A stretch of 64,000 nucleotides of DNA from contig VCCP01000003.1 of NCBI GenBank assembly GCA_005765155.1, positions 3,844,001-3,908,000 of the forward strand, given 5' to 3'. Each line of letters begins with the position of its first letter. Positions within the stretch are counted from its first letter, which is position 1. The notes below the pieces were generated by a model. That model was not told the origin of the DNA. It made no database searches and worked only from the letters and a program-made list of their open reading frames with translations. Source of the stretch: Zelopaecilomyces penicillatus (Eukaryota; Ascomycota; Sordariomycetes; Hypocreales; Pseudodiploosporaceae). The position numbers and the translations under genes were made by a program. Positions 1-11,949 of the stretch are shown here, one piece after another.

Positions 1-84
1 GAAAAACCCACATGATGGATGGGCTTGTGGATATCAGTGAATAGTGATGTGTGCTGCCAACATACTTAGACGTCTAATTCAACC

Positions 85-365
85 ATGAGCTTCCTAAAGG
101 AGACGACAGCTAATGCTGAAAAGCAAGGCCGGGCATAGTGAGTGGTCCAATTATTGGGATTCTAAAATTCCTGTTGGCCTCTTCCCTCCCTATTCCCTAT
201 TTATGAATATAAAAGTATAGAAATAGGACAGTCACTGTTGATAATTGCCATTTTTTAGACAGTCTGGTTGAGGAATGGAAATATGCTCGTATCGTCATCA
301 ACTCAGCCCACTACTTACACGAGAATATGCTGCTCGGACACAGCAAGTCAGGCTGGGTCAACTAG
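85..365 (+). CDS. possible tiny two-exon gene, 51 aa, unknown function
   Basis: Exons would be 85-137 and 263-365. The donor is a good GTGAGT at 138 and the acceptor is ACAG ending at 262, giving a 125-bp intron. Joining them (phase 2) gives an open 51-residue frame that starts MSFLKETTANAEKQ and ends at TAG 363-365. No signal peptide, cysteines or recognisable domain can be seen. The first exon could equally be an internal exon of a gene starting left of the window. Support is only splice consensus plus an open frame, so this may be chance. Confidence 0.25.
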
Positions 366-542
366 TAGCCACTTTGCACAGCTGATACCAATACGTGCTT
401 CGTTTATTATAGTTCGATAAGCTATGTCCCGCGTGAATACAAATATGTCATTTACCATTTTCCCTCATTTCCCTCCAAACGCCCTGCTCTTTGTCATGTT
501 CTTTCCCTTATACCTTCTATATATGTTACTCATGCATATTTA

Positions 543-2741
543 TCAGCTACTGCTGCCGTCACTACTTGATGTCTGTGTCTCATCTACATCAGCTGTTATT
601 TTGACACCCCCGGTCGGCGGTGGGCTCCATGCAGGCACCTCTTCACATCCGTCTGGAACTCTGCAGATATCCCTGGCGTCGCATGTTTTCCAAAGCACCT
701 CACGAATCTCCTTGAAGACCTGGTCAGGGGCGTCCATTGCCCAAATGACGTCCAGGTGCTGATACCCTGGAATTACTTTGCTGTGGACAACCTTCACATG
801 GGGCTCTCGGCCCCGCTCGAATCGCTTCAACAGTCTTTTGCCATCTACAAGGTCGTCATCTTCGCATACCCATAGTGCGATTGGCGGGACTCGCTCGTTA
901 TACCATGCGGTTGCACCTTTTTGGTGCTTCGAGTGTAGTGTTCCTTGGGTGGACTCGGTTTTAGATTGTTGTTCGTGGGCACCAGCATGACCCCAGCTTC
1001 CTCCTCCTTCCTCCTCATCCATTTGCTCTTCAGCCTTGAGAGCTTCCTTGGTTGACAGTATGCACTTGTGCTTGGCAAAACACTCCCGCCCAAGCCACCA
1101 TCGCATGGATTCGGCACTGACATACACTGGCGCGAACTGGAACATGCGATTCCTCAATCCCTTGTCCCATCGCTTGTCGCTCCAGTCAAAAAGAAATGAG
1201 AAAACTTTATAACCTAGCCATCCGTAAAGTCGAGGATGCAGTAACGAATGCATCTGCATCATGAACGGTATGAATGCGTGAATCCCAAACATGAGGCGGA
1301 ACATGGCTGGCGAGATCACTCTCATGAATTTGAAATACATCTTGCCAATCAAGGGACCGGCGTATGCAGCTGGGGCCAAGGCGCAGAATACGGTCAGTTT
1401 GTCACCAAGGTCTGGCCGCTGCTCCTTGGCGAGAGCTACAAATGTTTGTGTCGTTCCTTGCGAATGGCAGATGAGGCCAATTTTCTGGAACCCTGTCTCG
1501 TATAGAACCCTCGAGGTTAAAGCCGGGAGGTCAAACACTCCCATTTGTCGAATGTTCCAGCACCACATTCTCGGATCGTTGTACTTGAGCAATACATGAT
1601 TGGGCTTGAAGCCGCAGCGATTGTTCCCCAGCCAAACATCGAACCCTGACTTACAAAGCCAGAATGCCAAAGACTGATCGTCGTTGCAGCAATAAGCTCC
1701 CGAACTTTGGAGCAGCCCATGCATCAATAGTACCGGGAACTTTCGCTTCTTCTCTGGATACTTCCACGTTTTCCTGGAACCCTGAAAGACTTCTGGCCCC
1801 AGGTGATCCCGACTGGGATCGTCAAGCTTGGTATACTCTTTTGGATCGTACACATGCCAAAGGTCAATGATGAAGCCATCTTCAGTCTGCACCTTGAAGC
1901 TCTCAACATCCAGGCCTACTCGTCGAGCATAGTAGCCAACATCACATACAATCGGGTCTCTGCCTCCTTCTGTAGGCGGATATTCGTCGGCCATGCTCTC
2001 TTGGTCGGGATGAGTATGGCGGGAAGAGTCCTTCAATCTCCAAGCCTTCTCCTTTTCTCTTCTTTGAGCAGCACTGCGTTGTTCTTCTTCATAATGAGGG
2101 CGGTATTTGTCGATATTGCGAAACGTGATCTTATGAAACAACTTGTTGCAGAATCTGGGTATACTTGTGAACAACGAGCCAAGCACAATGACTGCCAGGA
2201 AAGCAAGACTCAAGAAAAAAGAAGTCACTCTGAACACTGTGCATTGAATATTGCGGAGTAACGATGGAGGACCATACAGTGGCAGAGGGGGAAAGAGAGG
2301 ATTCGTATGTGATGGAGGCATTGAACGGCGCAAAGTGCCTCCAGACGACTTCTGCAGAGCTTTGCCACTCTTGCCATGAGCATGAGGGATTTGAATAGTC
2401 GGCGTCTTCTCCCCGACCTCGTTGTCCTCCGTGATCTCCACCGTCTCTGGCGCACCCTGCAGTTCCTCGCGAAGTAGATTCAGCTTATGAGCCTCCTGTA
2501 ATGGCACACCGGGAAGACGACCGCCATCGGACGTGACTATGACAGGGTCCTGCGGCGTGACAAAGTACGCACTCATTGCCACAGTTGGTGATGCACTGCT
2601 AGGCTGTTGATGAGAGAGCTTCTCGGCTTGGTGAGTAAAATTGATTGCATTTTGAGCCAAATTTCCTGCAGATATTGCTTCAGGCTGGCGATTTTGACAT
2701 TGTGTCGTGAGCGTATCTTGGAGTTCTCGCGAATCCCCCAT
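543..2741 (-). CDS. membrane-anchored sterol esterase / acid lipase (Yeh/Tgl1-like alpha/beta hydrolase)
   Basis: Single exon, 732 aa counted from the first ATG at 2741; the frame is open a few codons further upstream but only with non-ATG codons. It belongs to the fungal steryl ester hydrolase family related to lysosomal acid lipase, which hydrolyses steryl esters of lipid droplets or plasma membrane to sterol and fatty acid. Residues 1-165 are polar and probably disordered. One hydrophobic segment at about 170-191 would anchor the enzyme. The AB-hydrolase lipase domain follows from about 260. Visible motifs are the oxyanion region FPVLLMHGLLQSS, the nucleophile elbow CHSQG with Ser at about 427, an acidic stretch CEDDDLVD at about 626-634 likely holding the catalytic Asp, and GYQHLDV with His at about 662. 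A charged insertion (about 570-600) lies between strand and Asp. Family assignment is firm; the exact substrate is inferred. Confidence 0.88.
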   Translation of the reverse strand: MGDSRELQDTLTTQCQNRQPEAISAGNLAQNAINFTHQAEKLSHQQPSSASPTVAMSAYFVTPQDPVIVTSDGGRLPGVPLQEAHKLNLLREELQGAPETVEITEDNEVGEKTPTIQIPHAHGKSGKALQKSSGGTLRRSMPPSHTNPLFPPLPLYGPPSLLRNIQCTVFRVTSFFLSLAFLAVIVLGSLFTSIPRFCNKLFHKITFRNIDKYRPHYEEEQRSAAQRREKEKAWRLKDSSRHTHPDQESMADEYPPTEGGRDPIVCDVGYYARRVGLDVESFKVQTEDGFIIDLWHVYDPKEYTKLDDPSRDHLGPEVFQGSRKTWKYPEKKRKFPVLLMHGLLQSSGAYCCNDDQSLAFWLCKSGFDVWLGNNRCGFKPNHVLLKYNDPRMWCWNIRQMGVFDLPALTSRVLYETGFQKIGLICHSQGTTQTFVALAKEQRPDLGDKLTVFCALAPAAYAGPLIGKMYFKFMRVISPAMFRLMFGIHAFIPFMMQMHSLLHPRLYGWLGYKVFSFLFDWSDKRWDKGLRNRMFQFAPVYVSAESMRWWLGRECFAKHKCILSTKEALKAEEQMDEEEGGGSWGHAGAHEQQSKTESTQGTLHSKHQKGATAWYNERVPPIALWVCEDDDLVDGKRLLKRFERGREPHVKVVHSKVIPGYQHLDVIWAMDAPDQVFKEIREVLWKTCDARDICRVPDGCEEVPAWSPPPTGGVKITADVDETQTSSSDGSSS

Positions 2742-4519
2742 GGTAGTTGCGAGAAACAGCTCAAACACGTCGAAAACGAGTGTAAGGGGACGAAAGTAGG
2801 TGAGGTCCCGACTATCTTGGTCTAATGGGAATAAGAGATCTGGTTCCTTGATATATAGATTAACAATCTGCTGGCGATGACATCAGTGCTTTAGCTCAGC
2901 AATGAGTTGATGGCGGCTTGGCTTCGTGTAATATCGGGCTGGGCAACTTGATGCATTCGATAAGCAATAGCGAAATGAGTCTAAGCGGATATATATGAAT
3001 TAAATAGACATGCTGTGTAAATGCAAGCAGACGCAGACAGCACAGTCATTCCACACCGCTTCCTTGTGAGGCGGCAGACGGGAAATGCGATACAATGGGG
3101 GAAAAGGAGGAAATAGTGGCTAATTAAGGATTGGCAGGTCCCTGAGCTAAGCTTTTGAGGCGATCAGAAACCCCCTTGGAGACTCGACGTGAGCAACTGA
3201 CGTAATTGGTGTGGCAGATGAACTGTCGATCGCCTGCCTTGCCTTTCTGACTAGAGCCAGAATTTGCAGAACAAAAACATTCCAATGAGGCCATTCCATG
3301 GTGATGGACGTTGTCCAGTGTGATGTGAAGGCTGTTTTGGGTTTAGTTATTGACAGGGTATAGCGGGCCTGAATACCACTTTGCAAAAAAGCATGTGAAA
3401 CCTGCAGGTCATACAGCCAAGCTTTAGTTTCCATGCAATGATGCAAACGGCCTTGCCAATCAAGGGATTGGACATTTGTGATATATGCGCTGGACGATGG
3501 TCACGGGGTGCAGACCATGGTGTGGTTTCTGGTGCGGCTTCTGCGCCACGTCTCGTAGTGTTGCGTCTCGACTCGACTCGACCTATTGTAAGGTGTTCGT
3601 TGTCAATGTAGTATCGAGTCTGGTGCATCTTGGAAATGGGGAGGAAGGTTGACGATGGCTGTTTAGACGCAGAGGAGGTCTCGTCTTGATGGTATGGTAA
3701 TTATCCAAAGACTTGTTCCTCCCCCCCCCCTCGAGATCCATGGCCAGGATGTACTAGATGTCGTTTCGAAGATGACAGTTGCCGGATATTTCCAGAGTAG
3801 TAGAAACACAGACCCACAGTAAGTGGTTAAACATGCCAAATGATGGTGTATTGATGGAAACCCGGTCGTCTATCCATCCAGATGGCTGGTGTTGTGCGTT
3901 TCTAAATGTCAAGTCTCGGTGAAGCCGCTGTCAACTTCGCTGAGACACTATTGGCAGCTAAAATTTCACCGGCGGTGGTCGGTCTAGTGCTTGTGCTACA
4001 GCGGGCCATGTGCTTGTTGCCGTGTGTTACAGTGGATGCTTACAGTGGGTGCTTGTTCCTGTACCGACACCCTCCACTAATTCCAGGTACCAACTCAACC
4101 ACAGGCTAGCAGATACCAAGGTAAGTACCCACTTGGTCGGTGTGTCAGTGCTGGCTCACAACAGCCTTGCCCGAAGCCGAGGCCTACGACTTGCAGCCTG
4201 CCACCAAAGCTTCAGCAGCAGCCGAACATATTCTGCCTCAACTCCAAACATCGACACGCTTGACGAGGCTTCTCTTCTCCCACACAAGCATTGCGACTTC
4301 GAGCTACTACAGGGGCACAGACGGAGCTTTATTGATCCCATTGCCAGGACACGTCACCTGCATCAACGCGTTCTCAAACTTCTGCACCCGCGCAATGGTC
4401 CTTTGGCCGCGGGGCGCCTAAACCTTCGATTCAGCTTTATTTTACGTGTTCGTCTTGTGTTCTCGCGCATCTCCATTGAGCACAGGGAACCATCTCACGA
4501 ACCAATTCACAACCAGCCA
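2742..4519. other. divergent intergenic region between lipase and PEX6
   Basis: This is the shared upstream region of two divergent genes (lipase on -, PEX6 on +). It holds a C10 homopolymer at 3721-3730 and short pyrimidine tracts. The frame of PEX6 stays open upstream of its ATG from about 4010, but the conserved N-terminus begins at 4520, so I treat that stretch as 5' leader. No RNA gene or repeat was recognised. Confidence 0.5.
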
Positions 4520-7500
4520 ATGGCGGCCCCAGATCGAGCAGCGGTGCTGTCGCACAAGAAACGAGCTCGTCGGCGGCGCCAGGACAAGCCTGCCATCTCC
4601 GCGAGACTCATCCTCGACGACCACATCAAGGGCGACGTGGGCATTTTGTCCGAGGACCTCTTCTCTGACCTCTTCCCACACCTACGTGACGGTACGTTGT
4701 TGTCCCTTTGATATTACTTCGCATGATGCCAAGCACAACCGGCAGAATCCTGACAGAAACCAGACTCCGGCGATGACCAATCCCCCGAGATTCATCACAT
4801 TGCTGTCGCGCCATGGATCCCGAATCCAAGTCCTGCCGACACCACCTGGTCCATCGTCCCAGTCGTGAGATCCTCAGCACTGCCACATTCGACCGTCCAG
4901 TTCTCTCCGTCCTCCCCAGCCTTGCAGAGCTTTGCCGTCACGTTGCAGCAAGTTGCGCCATCCAAGCTCTCAAGTCATAGTCGCAGTGGCATTGAGATCC
5001 TTGTTCTTGATGTCGCACCTCTGCCACTTCAAACTGTTTTCGTAAGTTTGGAGAGCGAGCTTACCAAACGACTTGAGAATGGGGAAGGCACTTTCTACAG
5101 AGACCGACCCTTGAGCACAAAAGGCAAAGGCAATGCCAATTCGACGCCCGAGGAGCGCCTTACCACGGCTCTCCGGACCGCTTTGAGTAGCCTTAGGGTT
5201 GTACATGCCGGCGACCTATTCCCGCTACCACTACCGCCTCATCCCTTGACCCATGTGCCGCCGAACCCAGGCAAGATTATGCTATGCGAGCCGGTTGCCC
5301 AGGGCATCCTTACAGAAAATACGAAAATCATTTTGATGAGAGGGAGAGTCCACCGTAGGCATGCCAGAGTTGCTGCTTCAATGACCTCGAGCCAAAGGTT
5401 GAATGGAGTTGCCGAGGAAGAAGAAGATGGAAACACTGATCAGTTCTTTTCGGCGGCCGAGGACCGGGATCGCGTCCGTGTGGATGAGACTGAAACGGCT
5501 ACAGAAACAGAAACAGATTTGTCAGGGACGGATCAAGATGATGATCTTTCTGATGATTCTATGGATGACATGATAACCCTCGAGGCCCCATCCCTAACGA
5601 CGACCGGTTCAATGGGACCCGGAACCCCAATGACTATCGGAACGCTGCGTGGGAGAAAGACAAATGGCATCGCTACTCCTGGCTCGGTTTTCTCGAGCTT
5701 CACAGCTACCACAGCCAGACAGGATCGTCCCCGCGGTCGATTGTTCAAGGCACAAGGTCTCCGGAAGCCAATTCCTTCCGAGTTGCTGCACCCAAAGCCA
5801 TCGCCCGAAGATGATGAGGAAGCGCGCCTATATGTTGACGTATCATCGCTTTCTAGAATTGGCTGCTTCTCAGGGGACTGGGCGCGCATAGAAGCAGCGG
5901 AGGAGCCACCACTCAACGGCTTCGGCGCATTTGGCCTTGGTAGCTTTGGTCAGTCTGAGCCAGACTCTCCAAACTGGCGACCAGTGAGAGTCTACGGTCT
6001 ACCAGAGGGATATTCCCAACGACCTGTGACCCGTATACCAAGTTCCAGTCATAGGGACCGAGGCCTGTCCTTTTTCGACTCTCAAGTACAACGGCAAAGT
6101 AGTCCCACTGCGTATGCTTCCCCTATTCTGTTGGCAAATCTTGACGGCGCCTCCCATCTGCGCATATCGGCGCTCAAGAGAACGGCCTACCAAGGCAAGG
6201 GGACAAATCCCAGATTCACAAGCGCGTCTCACCCTCCGTATGCTCGAGACATCGCAATTCATCACATTCGAGCCCCCATTTCAGCAGAGCGCGCATACCA
6301 GACTGCAGTTCTCGGCGGGTTGAAACGCTACTTTGCTCAAAAGATCCGTCTTGTGCGGCCAGGGGATCTAATAGCTGTGTCTGTTGACTCACAACTTGGC
6401 CGAGCTCTTCAAGAGGCGCCTGGTGCGGGTGGTTCTGAGGTAGATGATGTTATGGCCTTGACAGGGGGTGTTAATGATACAGGACGGGAGCCCACAACAA
6501 CACGCGACAGTGTTGCCTGGTTCAAAGTTGGGCATATTCAGATACAAAAATCGGACGAGGACGAAGATGGCACGGCGGAAGCACTTTGGGGATCCGTTGC
6601 TTGCATTGATAGTTCGACAGTTGCCATGCATGGTTCTGGATTCGAGACCAGCCGGATACCGGGAACCAAAGATAGCTCCTGGCCATATTATTTGGGGCTG
6701 AAAAAGACTCCCCGAAGAGGATCAGACTCAGCACCTCCGCCGCCGTTGGCTGAACGGGAGGAGCAGCGTATTTCTCCTGTGAGACGTCAAATCAGGGAGC
6801 TGCTTGCGGCAGCCACCAGTCAGAGGGCGATTCATCTCAAGATGCCCCCTGTCGCTATTCTGTTAACATCTACACACCGCAACATTGGAAAGGCGACGCT
6901 TGCAACGAATGCGTGCAACGACATTGGCCTACACACTTATACAATCGATGCTTATGACATTCTGAGCGAAGGTGGTGGTAGCGGGAGCGACGTCAAAACT
7001 GAAGGCTTCTTAAGAACAAGAGCTGAGCGAGCTATGAGCTGCGGTCCAGATTGCTGCGCATTACTAATCCAGCATGTTGAGGCTCTGACGGCAGATAGGA
7101 TCGAGTCCACAATCAAGGAGATTTTGGAGGATGCGAGAGTTCTTATTGCCACCACCAATGAAGTTGACCAGGTTCCAGATGGGGTTCGCGCCCTCTTCAC
7201 TCACGAGCTGGAAGTAGGCGCTCCTGATGAGAGCGAGAGAGAAGAAATCCTGAGAGCTGTCATCAATGATCGTGGCGTAAGTCTCGAGCCTACTGTTGAC
7301 CTAAACACCATTGCCCTGAAGACGGCAGCCTTGGTCGCGGGCGACCTTGTAGATGTTGTTGAGCGAGCGTCTGTTGCTCAACAAGCTCGTCTAGAATCCT
7401 TGTCTAGCAAGGCATCCCACGATGACGTTATGGTCACAGTTCGAGACGTACAAGTCGCTGGTGGACCCTCAGCGCGATGTCTTACCGCTGCCGACTTTGA

Positions 7501-8834
7501 AATGGCCGTGGAAGCGGCTCGCAAGAACTTCTCCGACTCCATTGGTGCCCCTAAGATTCCTAATGTCACATGGGACGATGTTGGTGGTCTCGGTAACGTC
7601 AAGGATGCTATTACGGAAACGATCCAGCTGCCACTTGAGCGACCGGAGCTCTTCGCCAAGGGCATGAAAAAGAGATCCGGTATCCTCTTCTACGGTCCTC
7701 CCGGAACCGGCAAGACACTGCTCGCCAAGGCCATTGCCACAGAATACAGCCTCAACTTCTTCAGCGTCAAGGGGCCAGAGCTTCTCAACATGTACATTGG
7801 AGAGTCAGAAGCCAATGTCCGACGTGTATTCCAGCGGGCGCGTGACGCAAGGCCGTGTGTTGTTTTCTTTGACGAACTTGATTCCGTGGCGCCGAAGAGA
7901 GGAAACCAGGGCGATAGTGGTGGTGTCATGGATCGAATTGTGTCGCAGCTGTTGGCTGAGCTCGATGGCATGTCTGGCGGGGAGGATGCAGGAGGAGTGT
8001 TTGTCATTGGCGCGACAAATCGACCAGATCTTTTGGATCCTGCTCTGCTTCGACCTGGTCGGTTCGATAAGATGCTGTACCTTGGAGTTTCGGATACTCA
8101 TGACAAGCAGCTCACCATTCTTGAGGCATTGACTCGCAAGTATGTAATATCTGGACTGCGTTCACACTACTTTTACTAACCCATTTTACAGATTCGCGCT
8201 CCATCCAACAGTGTCTTTGGCATCTGTGGCTCAGCGCCTTCCCTTTACCTACACGGGTGCCGATTTTTACGCCCTGTGCAGTGACGCCATGCTCAAAGCC
8301 GTCACACGACAAGCCTCAGCCGTTGACGCCAAGGTCCGAGCCCTCAACGCAGATCCGGCTACTAAACATCCCGTCTCAACAGCGTACTACTTTGACCACT
8401 TCGCTACGCCTGCCGACATTGCTGTCATGGTGACCGAAGAGGACTTTATGGGCGCGCATCAGGAGCTGATTCCTAGTGTGAGCGCCGGCGAGCTACTACA
8501 CTATGAGCGAGTACGGGCGACCTTTGAAGGAGTTCCCAAAGACAAGGGTCAGGCTGCTAGTCTCACGGCTCCGAGTCTTTCCGGTCAACAACAACAACGT
8601 TCTGTTTCGACAGGTTCCAGAAGCGGTGCTGGTAAAGCACCAGCAAGGGGAGGCAAGGGCAAAGGAAAGGCTATTGCTCTGACAAGCGACGACGAGTTTG
8701 ATGATGACGATAACGGAGAAGGTATGGATCAAGAAGGAGGTAATCTAGAAACCAACGGCCGGGATAAAGGAAAGGGGAAAGCAGTTATGGGGTTCCAGGA
8801 CGGAACGGCCAGCGATGATGATGGACTGTACTAA
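4520..8834 (+). CDS. PEX6: peroxisomal biogenesis AAA ATPase Pex6
   Basis: Three exons: 4520-4691, 4764-8139 and 8192-8834, giving 1396 aa, the usual length for fungal Pex6. Introns are 72 and 52 bp (GTACGT...CAG and GTATGT...ACAG with a CTAAC branch site). Pex6 with Pex1 forms the heterohexameric motor that pulls ubiquitinated receptor Pex5 out of the peroxisomal membrane. The N-terminus carries the typical RRRRQDKPAISAR block. The first AAA domain (D1) is degenerate: its P-loop region at about 760-769 lacks a canonical GxxxxGKT. D2 is complete: Walker A GPPGTGKT at 1035-1042, Walker B FFDELD with D1094/E1095, and the second region of homology GATNRPDLLDPALLRPGRFD. The C-terminal about 100 residues are Gly/Lys/Asp-rich and probably flexible. 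The start is supported by CCAATGG context and the conserved N-terminal block. It is convergent with the next gene. Confidence 0.95.
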
Positions 8835-9267
8835 AAAGCGAACTTTTTAACACATGTATTGTAGAGGAGGGGGGGAGTGAATACTTTTTGGATGGGAATA
8901 TGGTAGAGAATCATTGTACAACTCGGAAATCTACATATTGTATACCCGAGGTGTCTGTTTTAGTTCTTCGCAAACACGTCTACATAGAATCCAACGCACC
9001 ATGAACGACAGTAAGACTATATCAGCAACTTGATACTGTTGGATATTACTACTCCTATATTGTTTTGGAACATTAAGCCCGCCCCGAAACAGCAATTGGA
9101 TATCTAACCCGCATTTCTATCAACAACTAGCACGCAAGTAAACCACCCCCCACTCTCTCAGAACACGATACGAGCCCTGCATGAAGAGGAATTGAATGAA
9201 AAAAAGGGGTTGTAAACAGTCTGCGTCTGATTTTCTATCTTGTTTTACTTGTTGGCCTGTTTTTTTT
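8835..9267. other. convergent intergenic region, 3' ends of PEX6 and the SH3BGR-like gene
   Basis: About 430 bp between two stop codons facing each other. It is T-rich near both ends, as expected for two 3' untranslated regions. No gene was seen. Confidence 0.5.
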
Positions 9268-10903
9268 TTATTTCTTTGCTGGTTTCTTCGTCGTCTTTTT
9301 GGCTGATGAAGATGATGTTGTGGCTGCTGGTTGTGACTTCTTCGTTGACGATGATGATGTTTTCGATTTCTTTGCAGGCTCTTGTGTCTTCTTTGCAGGT
9401 TCTTGTGTTTTCTTTGATGTAGATTTGTGTGTTTTACTGGATGATGAAGTTGTTGATTTAGATGTTGTTTTTGATGATGATTTTGATTTCGATGATGATG
9501 AAGGTGGCGGTGGCTTCGTTTCTGATGCCTTGGGCTTCTTGGCTGCTGTATCTTCTTCAGAGTCTTCTTCATCATCATCATCCGACTCATCATCTTCGTC
9601 TTCTTCTTCCACCTTCTTTTTCTCCACCTCCTTTACCACCTTTTTCTCAACCTTTTCCTCTTCCTCAGAATCTTCAGACTCGTCAGACTCATCAGATTCA
9701 TCCGACTCCTCTTCTGATTCTTCCTTCTTCGCGTCGGATTTCTTCAAGTCGGTCTTTTTTGGGGTCGCAGTTGCAGCCCCCTTTGTCGGGGATAGGGGGG
9801 CCTTGGAGTTCTTTTTCCACTGCGTACTAGTTGGGCTCTGCACTGCGACTTGAGCTGCAATCGACTTGGATGTGTCTTTCCATGCGCCACTTGTAGGTGA
9901 TTGCAGGCCAGTTTGCTTGTCGTCCACTTCGTCAGAGGATGATTCGGTCTCGTCTTCAGAGCTATCTTCATCATCGTCGTCGTCATCATCATCGTCATCA
10001 TCCTCTTCGTTTTCTTTCTTTTCTGCTTTAGCTTCCTTTGTTGCTGGTGTCTTGCCCGAAGTGTCGACCTTTGGTTCTTCTTTCCCCTTCTCCTTGGTTC
10101 CTGTATCGGCGCCAGCATCTGGTTTCTTTCCGTGTACCTTTTCCCGCAACTTCTGCAGGCGAAGTTCCTTGGCCTTCTGTGCAGCTTCATCAGCGACGGA
10201 CCTCACGGGCAAGGTCGTTTGCTTCGCATCGGCTGTCTTGGACTTGGCGGCATCACTTGCAGCAATGCTGGATTTGAGAGGCTCAGGGGCTGGCGGAGCA
10301 GGGGGAGCGGGAGGGGCAGGAGGAGCTGTAGAATCTGTAGAAGCCGTAGAGGCTGCAGCGGCTGTGGCTGCCACCGCCTTTGCTGTCGCTGCACCAACTG
10401 CTGACCCTCCACCGGGAGCCTTTGCGCCCGTCTTTGCCACGGGACGCCTTAGCTTCGGGACTGGATGCTTGTGGTTGATGTCGGGGATGGTGAACTCGTC
10501 GTAGTAGATCTTGACGTGCTGCTTCAGCTCGCCATACTCATTCCATTCCTCAATTTCGGTGATATCCTAATCCAGGAGAGCCCGTCCACCGGGTTTACGT
10601 CAGAAAAAAAGACCAGGTCCAAGAATACACAAGCGCGATTGTGCTGGTGAGACTTACTCCGAGTACGAGGCCTTCCTGCACCAGAGCTGGCAGCTTCCTC
10701 ACACGACCACTCGCATCCTTTCCAGCCCTGCGACCCCATAGCATACGCGCCTTGTCATCGGTGGCGAGGTCGAGGGCTTTGAAGGGTACGCGATTGGCAC
10801 GCAGGATGGTCTCCAGGCGCGAGGTCGCGGTGACGATGTGCGAAGAGCCAGCGGTCAGGGACGTATAGATGTAAAGGGCGGGGTCGGTCGAGTAGGTCGT
10901 CAT
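9268..10903 (-). CDS. SH3BGR/glutaredoxin-fold protein with a long acidic-lysine low-complexity tail
   Basis: Two exons on the minus strand: 10903-10658 (82 codons, starting MTTYSTDPALYIYTSL) and 10566-9268, separated by a 91-bp intron (GTAAGT...TTAG). Total 514 aa. The N-terminal about 110 residues resemble the SH3-binding glutamic-acid-rich (SH3BGR) thioredoxin-fold family, which lacks the redox CxxC of glutaredoxins: a YIYTSLTAG first strand, a helix, then KLPALVQEG and DITEIEEWNEYGELK after the intron. The remaining about 390 residues are low-complexity: Ala/Pro-rich, then Asp/Glu runs alternating with Lys- and Ser-rich blocks, ending in KKPAKK. Function is unknown; family members are suspected adaptors. 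The simple codon composition creates long spurious frames on the opposite strand. Confidence 0.8.
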
Positions 10904-11468
10904 TGTGAATGCCGGGTTGAGCGTCACGGTCCAAGCAGGTGGTCGGGGTCAGGGTGAGAGTGAGGGCGAGGGCGGGTGAGGGGGGGAGGCTGGCCGAAGA
11001 GAGGGGGGGAGCGTTGACGGTCCAGCCGTGTTGTGGTGGGTGAGTTGGCTGGTGTTTCGGCTACTTCCAAGGCTTCCAAGGCTTCCAAGGCTCCAAGGCG
11101 CAGTCTCCCAACTTGCATGCTTCTCCTGCAGCTGCAGAGGGTAGAAGCAGTGCACGATGTAGCCGAACAACAAGCCGTGTTCCTGTTCGCGTCTATCCGA
11201 TACGAGGTGCTGGCCGACGAGTTGAGGCGGTGACGTTGGAGTTCAAATCCAACTAAGTCGCTCGCATGCTAACGAGATCAAAAAGGCGGGGGCGGGGTAG
11301 TAAGAAGTTAGGAACCACACATGGGAGCGTAGGTAATTAATTTAGGCAAGGTACCCATCAATACAGGCTGTAGTATAGGAACCTACCGCTGGAATGAATA
11401 TCAAGTGAGCGAAACCACATCGACTGCCTCTATTCAACTCATTTGCTGTTGTCCTACAGATCAGGAGG
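10904..11468. other. upstream region of the SH3BGR-like gene
   Basis: Contains G-rich stretches near 10970-11010 and a short tandem of TTCCAAGGC units at about 11066-11095. A hairpin resembling a tRNA T-arm at about 11235-11255 has no matching acceptor or anticodon arms. No gene is supported. Confidence 0.4.
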
Positions 11469-11840
11469 TTGCATGATTTCAATGTGATTCAAATTCAGCG
11501 CAAACAAGTAACCAATGTTGGAGATATTATGTTTTATTTGTCGATTGTAAGTGATATATATCTACACTCACTAGTTCAAGGCTGCCGAAGTCCAAGGCCC
11601 AATACCATGAGATTTGCTGACTTGTGGTCCCTTCCCTTTTTTGGGGAGGGAATAAAACAGAATTATGAGGTGACAGACTGCAAAGATGGCGACCCAAGGC
11701 CTGAGGCCGAATGCCCTGTTACCTTTAAAAAAGAACAGATCGTGTCAAGCCACGGTTCCATATGGTCAATTTGCTGATGTGATATTGGCGTGCATTGAGG
11801 GTCTTTCAGATGGTGCTGCGCGTAGTGTATCTTAGAAGCA
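11469..11840 (+). pseudogene. frameshifted relic of the downstream small secreted protein gene
   Basis: This stretch mirrors the gene at 12445-12887. A GTAAGT donor at 11547 and an AAAACAG acceptor ending at 11660 sit at positions equivalent to those of the intact gene (intron about 114 versus 101 bp). The second exon then encodes YEVTDCKDGDPRPEAECP, closely matching YYGVTDCKIQDPRPVAECP in the intact gene. Just after this, near an A6 run at about 11730, the similarity jumps to the next frame (Cys followed later by FADV...C, matching FTDV...C). The spacing differs from the intact gene by exactly one extra base, so a single-base insertion broke it. No signal peptide was found upstream, so exon 1 is eroded or lost. 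Best read as a dead tandem paralogue. Confidence 0.6.
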
Positions 11841-11947
11841 AAATGCTACACAGAACAAGGCAAGAAGTCAAAGGATATGCATTGGTACCTGCATTATAAT
11901 GATAGTAAAAGGGCCTGATATATAATTAAAGCCCAGACTATTACTGC

Positions 11948-11949
<2 letters not shown>

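Noticed and set aside
9299..10504. Long plus-strand open frames (184 and 212 codons) opposite the SH3BGR-like gene
   Set aside because: They are Ser/Phe/Asp-rich mirror images of the low-complexity codons on the minus strand, whose product has a recognisable domain.
11230..11260. T-arm-like hairpin (GTTGG AGTTCAAAT CCAAC)
   Set aside because: No pairing acceptor stem, D-arm or anticodon arm at the required distances, so not a tRNA.
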